Shown in pieces: positions 7,793 through 16,072 of a stretch of DNA of 49,095 nt. Made by a program: the position numbers and the translations under genes. Within the stretch, counting starts at the first letter, position 1. Every line of letters starts with the position of its first letter. Source of the DNA: Giesbergeria sp. (GTDB lineage: Bacteria > Pseudomonadota > Gammaproteobacteria > Burkholderiales > Burkholderiaceae_C); the NCBI RefSeq assembly GCF_028686475.1, contig NZ_JAQUCA010000023.1, forward strand, positions 1 to 49,095. The letters are read 5' to 3'. Below the pieces are notes generated by a model. That model had not been told where the DNA came from. It searched no databases and worked only from the letters and a program-made list of their open reading frames with translations.

Positions 7793-9286
7793 ATGAGCCA
7801 AATCACCCGTTGCCCATCTTGCACCACCTCGTTCAAGGTGGTTCCGGATCAACTTCGCATTTCCGAGGGCTGGGTGCGCTGCGGCCATTGTCAGCATGTA
7901 TTTGATGCCACACTGCATCTGCAATCTGTACCGGCATCATCTGGTGCCAGCGCGGCCCCCAATATATCTGGCACTGCCATAGAAGAGGCAGCAGCACCAG
8001 CAGCAGCGGCTGTAAGCCCAGCGTCTTCTGCTGCTGCCAGTGCGGATCCTTGGGAAATACCACTGCCGCCGCCCCCAGCGCCCTCGACACCAGAAGATAC
8101 GGCCACCGCTGCCTCCGAGGCACTCGATTTTGCGGCCCCTGAATTAGCGCTGGAACTAGACTTACCAGCAGCAGCCCGCCCCACGCCTGTGGCCATCCCT
8201 GCCAACTTGGCCGTGCCAGCAGCGCCGCCAGCCAGCCCCGATAGCGCGGCCAGCGTAGAACTCGATTGGCCCGAGCAAGCAGTGCCTGCGCCGATGGTGG
8301 CAGCCCCGGCAGTGGTAGCGCCACCCCCCCCTCCCCCGGCAGCACCAGCGATACCGGCGGCACCGGCACCGATTCCGGCCTCTAGCATCCCCACGGATAT
8401 TGATTGGCCCGAACCCGCCTTAGAGCCAGAACCCGACCCAGCGGCCAGCACCGCACTGGCCAATGGCAGTGCCAGCGATGCCCCCGCAGAGCCGGTGATG
8501 CCCGAGTTAGACTTAACCCCCAGTTTGGCCCCTTTGCCCCAGCAGCCGCTGGCGGCCACGAGCAGCGATGAGCGCATTGAACCCAGTTGGTCTTCCGCTC
8601 CCCCTGCGGCCAGCCCCCCCCCGATAGCTGCCCTTGCTCCCTTCGATGAGGAGGATGCGCCCGTCCGCGCGCCGCTACCGCCCGCCGCCGCAATTCCAGC
8701 CGCAGCCGCCGCAGCAGCAGCCGACACCAGCGCCGATGCCTCCACCAGCGCTGCGCGCAAGCACCCCCATGAGCCGTCTTTTGTGCGCGCTGCACGGCGC
8801 CAAGCGCTGTGGCGTCAACCAGCGGTACGCCTAGGCTTGGCTTTGTTGGCTTTGTTGTTGTTACTGGCGCTCATCGGGCAAATTTTGCTGCACGACCGAC
8901 ACCGCCTAGCGGCCGCGCATCCCTCTTGGCGGCCCATGCTAGAGCTGCTGTGCGCCCCCTTGGATTGCAAGGTGCAGCTACACCGGCAAATTGGCGCGGT
9001 GGTGGTAGAAAGCTCCTCCTTCAATCGGGTGGATGGCGGTGTTTATCATTTTGCCGTCACGCTCAAAAATCGCTCGGACTTGGTGCTAGAAATGCCCGCC
9101 GTTGAGCTGACCCTGACCGATGCCAACGAACAGCCAGTGTTGCGGCGCGTATTCACCCCGCAGCAGCTAGGCGCAGGCCACACGCTGGCCGCCCATGCCG
9201 AATCCAGCTCTACCGTGCTGGTGCGTATTGCAGCCACCGGCAATGCACCGATGGCAGGTTATCGGGTGCTGGCGTTTTACCCTTGA
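7793..9286 (+). CDS. Zinc-ribbon (MJ0042) / DUF3426 inner-membrane protein
   Basis: This 497-residue protein starts with a zinc ribbon: CPSC at 7-10 and CGHC at 30-33 within a sequence ending HVFDA, the MJ0042 finger family. About 300 residues of Ala/Pro-rich low-complexity sequence follow, with a recurring IDWPE/LDWPE motif. A single membrane segment lies at about 343-366 (LGLALLALLLLLALIGQILL). A C-terminal periplasmic DUF3426 domain (about 370-497) includes the pattern CAPLDCKV. Such proteins lie next to prmA in Burkholderiales; the function is unknown. The start is the ATG at 7793, placing the finger at the N-terminus. Confidence 0.88.
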   Translation: MSQITRCPSCTTSFKVVPDQLRISEGWVRCGHCQHVFDATLHLQSVPASSGASAAPNISGTAIEEAAAPAAAAVSPASSAAASADPWEIPLPPPPAPSTPEDTATAASEALDFAAPELALELDLPAAARPTPVAIPANLAVPAAPPASPDSAASVELDWPEQAVPAPMVAAPAVVAPPPPPPAAPAIPAAPAPIPASSIPTDIDWPEPALEPEPDPAASTALANGSASDAPAEPVMPELDLTPSLAPLPQQPLAATSSDERIEPSWSSAPPAASPPPIAALAPFDEEDAPVRAPLPPAAAIPAAAAAAAADTSADASTSAARKHPHEPSFVRAARRQALWRQPAVRLGLALLALLLLLALIGQILLHDRHRLAAAHPSWRPMLELLCAPLDCKVQLHRQIGAVVVESSSFNRVDGGVYHFAVTLKNRSDLVLEMPAVELTLTDANEQPVLRRVFTPQQLGAGHTLAAHAESSSTVLVRIAATGNAPMAGYRVLAFYP

Positions 9287-9399
9287 GGGGGCTGTCCACA
9301 CCAGCGTGGACCAGCGTGGCCGAGGACAAGATGGTAGCAGGCACGGCGATAGCTGGGGCCGCTTGCCAAGGTTGGCACAGCTCTCCAGATGGCCACAAC

Positions 9400-10092
9400 T
9401 TACCGGGGCCAGCGCTGTGCCAGTGTATCGAACAGCCAAGCCACACACCAACACAGCCAGCCTGTCCAAAGGGTGTGGCTCATAAAGTGGGCACCGCGCG
9501 CTTGTTGCGCGAACCCCAGCACCAGCCCGGCCACCAAGCTGGCCACCAGCCAGTAGCGCGCTGCCTGAGGCTGGTGCGGGCGCAGGGCAAAAAAGCCGCC
9601 CAAAAAGGCAAACCCAGCACTGGCATGGCCTGCTGGAAAGCAACGTCCGACACCACCGTCCGCCGTGCCCCAAGCCCAGTGCGAGACATAGCGCGCCACG
9701 CCGCCAAACTCTTGCAAGTCCCACGGGCAGCTGGTGCTGCTGCTGTACTTGAACAGGTTAATTAGCAGCAAAGAGCATAAAACACTCAGCACCAGTTGTA
9801 CCCGTTGCTGGCTGTGCAAGCGGCGCAAGACCCCAAAGGGCCACCAGATACCCACCGTCAACACCAGCAGCAGCAGCCAAGCGAAGCGGCGTGCGCCCTC
9901 GTGCATGATGTGGAGCAAAAACCAATGTTCGCGCAAGGCAAACCCATGCTGGCTGCCAAACGCATGTGCCAGCCAACGGTCTTGGCCAGAGGCATCCCAC
10001 AGCACCAAGCCGAGCAGGGTGCCCAAAGTCAACAGGAGCAATGAACGGGTGTCAGAGCGTGGCGGCGCGTAGGCCAAGGCAGAAGTGTGCAT
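9400..10092 (-). CDS. PAP2-family membrane phosphatase
   Basis: This 230-residue integral membrane protein has the three acid-phosphatase signature motifs of the PAP2 family: KYSSSTSCPWDL (about 115-126), PAGHAS (about 153-158) and GAHFMSH (about 200-206), with the two catalytic His residues in the last two. At least five hydrophobic segments surround them. The family dephosphorylates undecaprenyl pyrophosphate, phosphatidylglycerophosphate or lipid A; the substrate cannot be told from the sequence. It converges with the DUF3426 gene and lies downstream of the HD-GYP gene on the same strand. Confidence 0.85.
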   Translation of the reverse strand: MHTSALAYAPPRSDTRSLLLLTLGTLLGLVLWDASGQDRWLAHAFGSQHGFALREHWFLLHIMHEGARRFAWLLLLVLTVGIWWPFGVLRRLHSQQRVQLVLSVLCSLLLINLFKYSSSTSCPWDLQEFGGVARYVSHWAWGTADGGVGRCFPAGHASAGFAFLGGFFALRPHQPQAARYWLVASLVAGLVLGFAQQARGAHFMSHTLWTGWLCWCVAWLFDTLAQRWPR

Positions 10093-10178
10093 GGCCTTGC
10101 ACGATAAATGCTGCCACTTAACCGGGTCTTAACCAGCGACGGGACAGGTTTAGCCATCTGCAACCGCCTTTAGACCCT

Positions 10179-11447
10179 TTAGACCAAAATATCGAAATGC
10201 CGCTGCACCATGTCGGTCATCAGCTTGCGTGTGGCCGGTTCGTCTAGCCCTTGCAGCTGTTGGTGCAGTTGTGGTGCCAATGGGGTAAAGGTGTCCAGCA
10301 CCAGCGGGTCAAAATGGCTGCCCCGGCCTTGCTGCAAAATCGCCATGACCTGCTCAAACGGTAAAGGCTCTTTGTAAGGGCGGCGCGAACTGAGGGCATC
10401 AAACACATCGGCCACCGCAAAAATGCGCGCTGACAGCGGAATGTTCTGCCCAGACAGCCCACGCGGATAGCCCGAGCCGTCCCATTTTTCGTGGTGGCTG
10501 CCCACCACAGCGCGTGCGCCATCGAGCCAGCCCGCCCCGGTGACAATGTCCTCCCCCAAGGCCACATGGGTACGCATAATCTCCATCTCGGCCTCGTCTA
10601 AGCGCCCCGGTTTGAGCAAGATGGCATCTGGGATGCCAATTTTGCCCGCGTCGTGCAAAAAGCTGCCCGCAATCAATGCTTGCATGGCCGCACCTTGCAA
10701 GCCTAGCACCTCGGCGGTGCGAGCCGCCAGCCAAGCGACACGGTAGTTGTGTGCGCCGGTGTCGGAGTCGCGTTTGGCAATCGCCCGGCCCAGCGCTTCC
10801 ATCATGGCAATGTGCGAATCCAGCACCTGTTGTGCTTTGTCTTCGTTCTCTTTGGCCAGATGCACCACCACTGGATAAATTACCGCACCACACACCAAAG
10901 AGGCCAAGCACACCATCAAACTGACGATAAAGGCATCGGACAAAATTTGCTCGCGCTGCCATTCGGGGATGGTGCGTACCCCCTCAAAATAGCCAGTAAT
11001 GGGGCCAGCGTCGGTTTCGCGCAGCGGCACAAACACGCGCATCACCCATTGGCCATTGGGCAGCGGCAGGCTTTCGTAAGAGGGCTGGGTGTAGCGTGGG
11101 GTGCCGTGGCGTGGCAGTTGAGACTCTACCAAATGCCCAGCTGGTGTGACCGACTCGGCCAGTTTGCGGCCATCGGGGCCATAAATTTCGGTAATTTCAA
11201 ACAAGCCACCTGTGAGCAGTTGTGCTGCTTGTTGCGCTTGGGTTGCTGCTTGCGGCCCATCTAGGCGCACACTGCGGTGCGCGCTCAAGACGCGGCGCGA
11301 TTCTTCTTGCGCGAAGGCCACCACCTCCTGCTCGGCGTTTTCACGCGAGACCAGCCAGGCCAGTGGACTGGCGCAGGCGGCCATCAAAAGCGTAACAGCG
11401 GCAATGCGCCCGGCGGTTTTGCGTTGGAATGTCTGCATGGGTTTCAC
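10179..11447 (-). CDS. HD-GYP domain c-di-GMP phosphodiesterase with membrane sensor
   Basis: This 422-residue protein has an N-terminal membrane segment (about 13-34), a periplasmic sensor region (about 35-168), a second membrane segment (about 171-195) and a cytoplasmic HD-GYP domain (about 210-410). HDAGKIGIPD (about 265-274), HHEKWDGSGYP (about 318-328) and IFAVADVFDALSSRRPYK are all present, so the metal-binding and GYP residues are intact. HD-GYP enzymes hydrolyse c-di-GMP to pGpG or GMP. It is the only gene of second-messenger signalling in the window and its input signal is unknown. The start codon lies 66 bases before rnpB on the opposite strand. Confidence 0.9.
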   Translation of the reverse strand: MKPMQTFQRKTAGRIAAVTLLMAACASPLAWLVSRENAEQEVVAFAQEESRRVLSAHRSVRLDGPQAATQAQQAAQLLTGGLFEITEIYGPDGRKLAESVTPAGHLVESQLPRHGTPRYTQPSYESLPLPNGQWVMRVFVPLRETDAGPITGYFEGVRTIPEWQREQILSDAFIVSLMVCLASLVCGAVIYPVVVHLAKENEDKAQQVLDSHIAMMEALGRAIAKRDSDTGAHNYRVAWLAARTAEVLGLQGAAMQALIAGSFLHDAGKIGIPDAILLKPGRLDEAEMEIMRTHVALGEDIVTGAGWLDGARAVVGSHHEKWDGSGYPRGLSGQNIPLSARIFAVADVFDALSSRRPYKEPLPFEQVMAILQQGRGSHFDPLVLDTFTPLAPQLHQQLQGLDEPATRKLMTDMVQRHFDILV

Positions 11448-11496
11448 CTTGGGGGAAGGGTATCACTATGCACCGCTGCGCTGAAGCCCATCTGAA

Positions 11497-11505
11497 TGCC
11501 ATAAT
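11497..11505 (+). promoter_or_regulatory. Probable rnpB promoter (-10 region)
   Basis: An extended -10 (TGC then CATAAT at 11500-11505) is followed seven bases later by the first base of the RNase P RNA closing helix at 11513. No good -35 is visible, consistent with an extended -10 promoter. Confidence 0.55.
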
Positions 11506-11512
11506 CGCCCCT

Positions 11513-11852
11513 GTGAAGCACGCCAGACCGCCGCTGGTGCAATTTGGGAAACCAAGCACTGGAGGAACGTCCGGACTGCACAGGACAGCGTAGCAGCTAA
11601 CGGCTGCCCACCGTAAGGTGAGGATTAGAGCAACAGAGACGAGTTCGGCGGGCGTACCGCAAGGTAAACCAGCCGAGGTGAAACGGGCAATCTCTACGCG
11701 CAGCAATACCAAGTAGGCCAGCGTTGATGTGGTTCCGCAGAGCTGGCGGGTAGGTAGCACCGAGCCGGGTGGGTAACCCCCGGCCCAGAGTAATGGCGGT
11801 CACATTGCGGCCTGCCGCAATGCACAGAATCCGGCTTACCGGCGTGCTTCAC
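11513..11852 (+). ncRNA. rnpB: RNase P RNA, bacterial class A
   Basis: This is the catalytic RNA that matures the 5' ends of tRNAs. The ends form a perfect 12-bp closing helix (GTGAAGCACGCC at 11513-11524 with GGCGTGCTTCAC at 11841-11852). Conserved core segments are present: GAGGAACGTCCGGACTGCAC near 11561, AGGGTGAAA-like ACCAGCCGAGGTGAAACGG, and CAGAATCCGGCTTACC near 11825. The closing helix is followed by CACTTTTTCC, which probably serves as terminator. About 340 nucleotides is a normal size. Confidence 0.95.
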
Positions 11853-11854
11853 AC

Positions 11855-12103
11855 TTTTTCCTTCAGCCACCGAATAGCGCGAGGGGCTCCATCCATTTGG
11901 GTTGGCCGCTTGCGGCCTAGAGGCAAAGCCGCCCCCATTGGCTGGAGGGGTAAGCGCGCCGCCAGCCGCAGGCTGGCTTCAGTCGTCCGGCCTGTCCTGC
12001 TGCTGGTGCCAGTCTTGAGTGCATTGAAGAACTCAGCCAGTGCCGCCGTAGGCGGCAACTGTGTAGCTTGCTTAATTGCATGATGAAGGTATAGTAACCA
12101 ATT
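11855..12103 (+). other. Structured region between rnpB and tnpB, likely TnpB element left end
   Basis: No gene is seen. Three perfect short-loop hairpins occur: GGCCGC/GCGGCC at 11904-11917, GCCAGCC/GGCTGGC at 11961-11977, and TGCCGCC/GGCGGCA at 12041-12057. Subterminal hairpins are typical of IS200/IS605 ends. A weak promoter-like GGTATAGTAA lies just before the tnpB start. Confidence 0.45.
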
Positions 12104-13375
12104 ATGAGCGAAGCCCGCAACCTGCGCAAAACAACCTATCGGCTGTACCCAACGCCGAAGCAGGCCGTTGCGCTCGATGCCCTGCTGCGCTCACACCAGC
12201 AGCTTTACAACGCGGCCTTGGAGGAACGCATCAGCGCTTGGAGCAAGGCGGGCAAATCAATTTCTTATGCCGACCAGTGCAAGGGCCTGACGCTGCTGCG
12301 CCACGACCTGCCCGAGTGGGCTGATGCAGCTAACTGTTCTAGCCAGCAGATGACGCTGCGCCGCTTGGACAAAGCATTTGCTGCGTTCTTCAGGCGCATC
12401 AAGGCGGGCCAAACACCGGGCTTTCCGCGCTTCAAGTCGCTGGGGCGTTTTCCCGGCTTCAGCTTCAAAAGTCATGGTGATGGTTGGCGCTTCACACCCG
12501 AAGAAGGCTGGAGGCATGGCAGCCTGCGCCTATCGGGCGTGGGGCAAATCCGTGCCCGTGGTCAAGCCCGTCAGGGCGGCGATATTCGTGCCAGTGACAT
12601 CCTGCACCGCGATGGCCGCTGGTATTTGTCACTGACCGTGGCCGTGGCCAGCCCAGAACGCACCCGGCAAGCCGATGGCGCACTGGCCTATGACTGGGGC
12701 GTGGAGAGATTCCTGTCGGGCGTAACGCACAGCGGCGAGCTGGAGAACATTGACAACCCGCGCTGGTGGCAACAGGAAAAGGAGCAGGCCATCCGGTTGC
12801 AGCAAGCTGTCTCAAGCAAGAGCAACAAGCGCTCTAACCGTAGAAAGAAGGCCGTGCGCCGCTTGGCCGCTGCTCGGGCCAAGGTAGCGCGCAAGCGGTT
12901 GGACTGGGCACACCAGCAAACGGCAGCGCTGGCAAACAAGTATGCCTTGGTAGCAACGGAAGAACTCACGCTCAAGAACATGACCCGCAGTGCTGCTGGC
13001 ACTGTGGAAGAACCGGGCAAGCAGGTAGCGCAAAAGGCGGGCCTGAACCGGGAAATACTGGACACCGCTCCGGGGCTGTTCACTTCACTATTTCGCTACA
13101 AAGTGCTGGAAACTGGTGGCGAATGGGTGGATGCTCCAACCCGCAAGCTTAAACCCAGCCAGCGCTGCCCCCAGTGCTGGCATGTGGCCAAAAAGCAGCT
13201 CTCACAGCGAATGCACTGCTGCGAACAATGCGGGCACCAAGAGAACAGAGATACGGCTTCAGCGCGTGTAGTGTTGCGCTGGGCTTTGGAATCCATATCC
13301 GGTCAGGAACTGGCCGAGACGGGAGTTTATGGCTCCCGTGAAACTCCATCCTTTGCAACGCATAGGGTGGAGTAG
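12104..13375 (+). CDS. tnpB: TnpB RNA-guided endonuclease (IS200/IS605, IS1341-type, no TnpA)
   Basis: The protein has 423 residues, a usual TnpB length. It has the N-terminal OrfB helix-turn-helix region (KTTYRLYPTPKQ), a RuvC nuclease with likely catalytic D197 (AYDWGVERF), E286 or E287 (ATEELTLKNM) and D383 (ENRDTASA), and a zinc finger CPQC (355-358) with CEQC (373-376). All catalytic positions appear intact. Known TnpB proteins cut DNA using an omega RNA from their own 3' end and help keep the element in the genome. No TnpA is present next to it, so it is either mobilised in trans or stranded. It sits between rnpB and the unknown gene at 13393. Confidence 0.92.
   Translation: MSEARNLRKTTYRLYPTPKQAVALDALLRSHQQLYNAALEERISAWSKAGKSISYADQCKGLTLLRHDLPEWADAANCSSQQMTLRRLDKAFAAFFRRIKAGQTPGFPRFKSLGRFPGFSFKSHGDGWRFTPEEGWRHGSLRLSGVGQIRARGQARQGGDIRASDILHRDGRWYLSLTVAVASPERTRQADGALAYDWGVERFLSGVTHSGELENIDNPRWWQQEKEQAIRLQQAVSSKSNKRSNRRKKAVRRLAAARAKVARKRLDWAHQQTAALANKYALVATEELTLKNMTRSAAGTVEEPGKQVAQKAGLNREILDTAPGLFTSLFRYKVLETGGEWVDAPTRKLKPSQRCPQCWHVAKKQLSQRMHCCEQCGHQENRDTASARVVLRWALESISGQELAETGVYGSRETPSFATHRVE
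13319..13372 (+). ncRNA. Candidate omega RNA scaffold hairpins at the tnpB 3' end
   Basis: Two consecutive hairpins overlap the last codons of tnpB: ACGGGAG/CTCCCGT (13319-13339) and CTCCATCC/GGGTGGAG (13344-13372, one wobble pair). In characterised TnpB systems the guide RNA scaffold lies exactly here and the guide is read from DNA just beyond the element's right end, here probably near 13375-13395. The boundary was not determined. Confidence 0.45.
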
Positions 13376-13392
13376 TTCATTGGATATACACC

Positions 13393-13800
13393 ATGCACCG
13401 CTGCCCCCCTTGCCTTGGGCCTTCCTGGTACGAACGGCCCCGTTCTCGCTTTGCCCGCTGGCTGCTGGCTTTGTCTATGGCCACCGCTGCTGCGTTTATC
13501 GTTGGCTTGCTCGCCCCAGCGCAGGCACAAATGCAGCCCAGTGTGGGTGCGGGCCGCAATTTTCCCCAAGCCGCTGTGCGTGGCAGTTTGGTGATTACCG
13601 GGCAAAACATGGCCGAAATCAACGGCAAGGAGATACGCATGGCCCCCGGAATGCGCCTGTTGAATGCAGAAAATGCCTTGGTGATGTTGCACACCGTTAT
13701 CGGGCAAAAATTGACGGTCAATTATGTGATTGAACCCAGCACCGGCCTGTTATGGACGGCTTGGGTGCTGAGTCCCGCCGAGGCCGCCCAGAAACGCTAA
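13393..13800 (+). CDS. Conserved secreted protein of unknown function
   Basis: The frame encodes up to 135 residues. A signal peptide (FARWLLALSMATAAAFIVGLLAPAQA, described here by its ends RWLL and PAQA) is followed by a mature domain of about 90 residues containing NFPQAAVRGSLVITG, VNYVIEPSTGLLWTAWVL and a C-terminal AEAAQKR. Similar proteins are found just upstream of miaB in other Burkholderiales; function is unknown. The first 15-20 codons before the basic part of the signal peptide look atypical (MHRCPPCLGPSWYERP) and begin right at the tnpB element's end, so the native start may lie downstream or may have been replaced by the insertion. Confidence 0.7.
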   Translation: MHRCPPCLGPSWYERPRSRFARWLLALSMATAAAFIVGLLAPAQAQMQPSVGAGRNFPQAAVRGSLVITGQNMAEINGKEIRMAPGMRLLNAENALVMLHTVIGQKLTVNYVIEPSTGLLWTAWVLSPAEAAQKR

Positions 13801-13867
13801 GGCGCATAGTAGCGCCCGTATTTTTTCCGTTTGAAAGCCGTAGCGCCGCTAGGGCACGATGTTCCCC

Positions 13868-15196
13868 ATGTCTAAAAAAGTCTTTATCAAAACCTTTGGC
13901 TGCCAGATGAACGAGTACGACTCGGACAAAATGGCCGATGTGCTGGGTGCGGCCCAAGGCTACGAAGCCACCGACAACCCCGAAGAAGCCGACCTGATTT
14001 TGTTCAACACCTGCTCGGTGCGCGAAAAAGCGCAAGAAAAAGTGTTCAGCGATTTGGGGCGCGTCAGGCACTTGAAGGAAAAAGGCGTGCTGATTGGCGT
14101 GGGCGGCTGTGTCGCCAGCCAAGAGGGCGAAGAAATCATCAAGCGCGCGCCCTATGTCGATGTGGTGTTTGGCCCACAAACCCTGCACCGCCTGCCCGAG
14201 TTGCTTTTGGCCCGTGCCGCCAAAGCCAAGCCGCAGGTAGATATTAGCTTTCCAGAGATTGAAAAGTTTGACCACCTACCCCCAGCGCGGGTAGAGGGGG
14301 CGAGCGCTTTTGTCTCGATTATGGAAGGCTGCTCCAAGTATTGCAGCTACTGCGTTGTGCCCTATACGCGGGGCGAAGAAGTGAGCCGCCCGCTGGACGA
14401 TGTATTGCTAGAAATAGCCGGTTTGGCCGACCAAGGCGTGAAAGAAATCACCCTGTTGGGCCAGAACGTGAACGCTTACCGGGGTGCAATGGGCGACACC
14501 GCCGAGGTAGCCGACTTTGCCTTGCTGCTGGAATACGTGGCCGAAATTCCGGGCATGGAGCGCATCCGCTACACCACCAGCCACCCCAATGAGTTCACGC
14601 CGCGCCTGATTGAAGCCTACGCCAACATCCCGCAATTGGTCAGCCACCTGCATTTGCCAGTGCAGCACGGCAGCGACCGGATTTTGATGGCCATGAAGCG
14701 CGGTTACACCGCAATGGAATACAAAAGCACCGTGCGTAAGCTGCGTGCTATCCGCCCCGACATGGCCATGAGCAGCGACTTTATCGTTGGTTTTCCGGGC
14801 GAGACCGAAGATGACTTCCAAAAGATGATGAAGCTGATTGACGATGTGCGATTTGACAACAGTTTTAGCTTTATCTTCAGCCCACGCCCCGGCACGCCAG
14901 CGGCCAGCCTGCCCGACGACACGCCACACGATGTCAAACTGCGCCGCTTGCAACAACTGCAAGCGGTGATTAACCAAAACATCAAAGACATCAGCAATGA
15001 GCGCGTGGGCACGGTGCAGCGCTTGCTGGTAGAAGGCGTAAGCAAGCGCGATGCCACTGAACTGATGGGCCGCACCGAATGCAACCGGGTAGTCAACTTT
15101 CCGGGCCATGCGCGCCTGATGGGGCACATGGTGGACGTGCGTATCACCGAGGCCAAAACCTACACCCTGCGCGGTGAGGTGCTGCTGCACGACTAA
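13868..15196 (+). CDS. miaB: tRNA-2-methylthio-N6-dimethylallyladenosine synthase
   Basis: MiaB is a radical-SAM methylthiotransferase that modifies i6A37 of tRNAs reading UNN codons. The protein has the N-terminal UPF0004 domain with cluster cysteines ([26 protein letters not shown]), the radical-SAM motif [16 protein letters not shown] (about 155) and a C-terminal TRAM domain ending [13 protein letters not shown] at 13868 is preferred; another lies three codons upstream. The last codons are unusual: the frame ends in Asp-stop inside one copy of a 46-bp repeat, while the second copy 926 bp downstream continues with codons for Glu-Arg-Ala-stop. The insertion of the DUF3800 element has therefore rebuilt the 3' end of miaB with a slightly changed C-terminus; 442 residues remain. 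Confidence 0.95.
   Translation: MSKKVFIKTFGCQMNEYDSDKMADVLGAAQGYEATDNPEEADLILFNTCSVREKAQEKVFSDLGRVRHLKEKGVLIGVGGCVASQEGEEIIKRAPYVDVVFGPQTLHRLPELLLARAAKAKPQVDISFPEIEKFDHLPPARVEGASAFVSIMEGCSKYCSYCVVPYTRGEEVSRPLDDVLLEIAGLADQGVKEITLLGQNVNAYRGAMGDTAEVADFALLLEYVAEIPGMERIRYTTSHPNEFTPRLIEAYANIPQLVSHLHLPVQHGSDRILMAMKRGYTAMEYKSTVRKLRAIRPDMAMSSDFIVGFPGETEDDFQKMMKLIDDVRFDNSFSFIFSPRPGTPAASLPDDTPHDVKLRRLQQLQAVINQNIKDISNERVGTVQRLLVEGVSKRDATELMGRTECNRVVNFPGHARLMGHMVDVRITEAKTYTLRGEVLLHD
15147..15192 (+). repeat. Left copy of 46-bp direct repeat (miaB 3' end)
   Basis: It is identical over 46 bases to 16073-16118. This copy is joined to intact miaB. The sequence codes for [14 protein letters not shown] within the TRAM domain. 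It is consistent with an attachment site duplicated by insertion. Confidence 0.9.
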
Positions 15197-15198
15197 AA

Positions 15199-15214
15199 GA
15201 GTAGATGTCGAGTC
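15199..15214 (+). repeat. Left imperfect inverted repeat of the DUF3800 insert
   Basis: GAGTAGATGTCGAGTC matches the reverse complement of 16026-16041 at 13 of 16 positions, with eight contiguous matching bases (GTCGAGTC). Confidence 0.6.
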
Positions 15215-15221
15215 TAAAAGA

Positions 15222-15923
15222 CTACACGCGAATGTACAGACCGTGTTCAACGCCTCCTTCAGCATCAAAACAATGTTTCACTACATCGTAGAAGCTGTTG
15301 TCGTTGTGTTCATAAAACCGAAATAGAGCGAACGCCACCAAGTCGGCTAACTGGATGAGTCTTGAAGCCTTGGAGTCAAGAAAAACGGGTACTTCTGCGT
15401 AATTTTTTGTACGACCCCAGCTATGTCCTTCGTACTTGAATTCGCGTGCAAGGGTTTGAATCCGATTCTCGGTGGAAGACTTGTCCAGCAAGATCAAGCC
15501 ACGTTGGGCATCGTTGTGCTTGTTAAAGAGCCGTTTCAGGAATAAGTCGTAGCGACTTGTGAGCTGCTCAAATGCCAACTCAACTGGATCCTGACCTGCA
15601 ACAGCAGCTTTTTTGATTACCGCTCCAAACAAGCGCACGTTTCTTGACGAGCGATCTGCCACACCCACTTGCAGCGCATCTTTGATGGCTTGAAATCTAT
15701 CGTCTTTTGAATGGCGACGCCAAGCGCCATTACCGCTACGCATAGGTGAGCCATGTAATTCCACCGAATGGGGGTCTGTGGGCGCGAATCGTTGTGCTAT
15801 GGCATTGAGCTGCTGTTCGACCCAATGAGCTTCTCGTTCAAACACGGAAACGCCAGCTAGGACAAAATACTGTTGACTTGGATCGCTTGCAGAGCCGGAC
15901 TCATCTAGGTAAAGCAGATGCAC
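15222..15923 (-). CDS. DUF3800 domain protein
   Basis: This encodes a 233-residue soluble protein. It has the DUF3800 N-terminal strand HLLYLDESGS, a central region with LILLDKSST, and the C-terminal motif SRLIQLADLVAFALFR, with the acidic residues expected of an RNase H-like fold. DUF3800 proteins are scattered among mobile elements and defence-type loci; their activity is not established. The GTG at 15921-15923 is chosen because GGAGAGA precedes it at good spacing; an upstream TTG would overlap that ribosome binding site. The gene is alone in a repeat-flanked insert within miaB, and its codon use and GC are unlike the neighbours, pointing to recent transfer. A terminator-like hairpin lies in its 5' leader. 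Confidence 0.85.
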   Translation of the reverse strand: MHLLYLDESGSASDPSQQYFVLAGVSVFEREAHWVEQQLNAIAQRFAPTDPHSVELHGSPMRSGNGAWRRHSKDDRFQAIKDALQVGVADRSSRNVRLFGAVIKKAAVAGQDPVELAFEQLTSRYDLFLKRLFNKHNDAQRGLILLDKSSTENRIQTLAREFKYEGHSWGRTKNYAEVPVFLDSKASRLIQLADLVAFALFRFYEHNDNSFYDVVKHCFDAEGGVEHGLYIRV

Positions 15924-15933
15924 GCTTCTCTCC

Positions 15934-15964
15934 AAAAATGAAACAGGCCGCTTGAGGCGGCCTG
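15934..15964 (-). promoter_or_regulatory. Terminator-like hairpin in the DUF3800 5' leader
   Basis: On the minus strand CAGGCCGC and GCGGCCTG (15964-15957 and 15951-15944) form a perfect 8-bp stem with a 5-base loop, followed by TTTCATTTTT, and then directly by the Shine-Dalgarno of the DUF3800 gene. It could stop outside transcription from entering the gene or act as an attenuator. Confidence 0.5.
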
Positions 15965-16025
15965 CAAAAATGGGTAAGCCAGGTGAGGTAAATCCTCAAA
16001 ACACTAAAAAGGTAAGCGTCATCCC

Positions 16026-16041
16026 GACTCGACTACAACTC
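16026..16041 (+). repeat. Right imperfect inverted repeat of the DUF3800 insert
   Basis: It is the counterpart of 15199-15214 in inverted orientation. Confidence 0.6.
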
Positions 16042-16072
16042 TATCACAGAAAAAGATGTGCCGTAAACCCTT

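Noticed and set aside
11849-12129. Minus-strand frames between rnpB and tnpB
   Set aside because: They run through hairpin-rich sequence and the tnpB start and have no recognisable domains.
15924-15935. TTG start for the DUF3800 gene
   Set aside because: It falls within the T-rich tail and Shine-Dalgarno of the downstream GTG.
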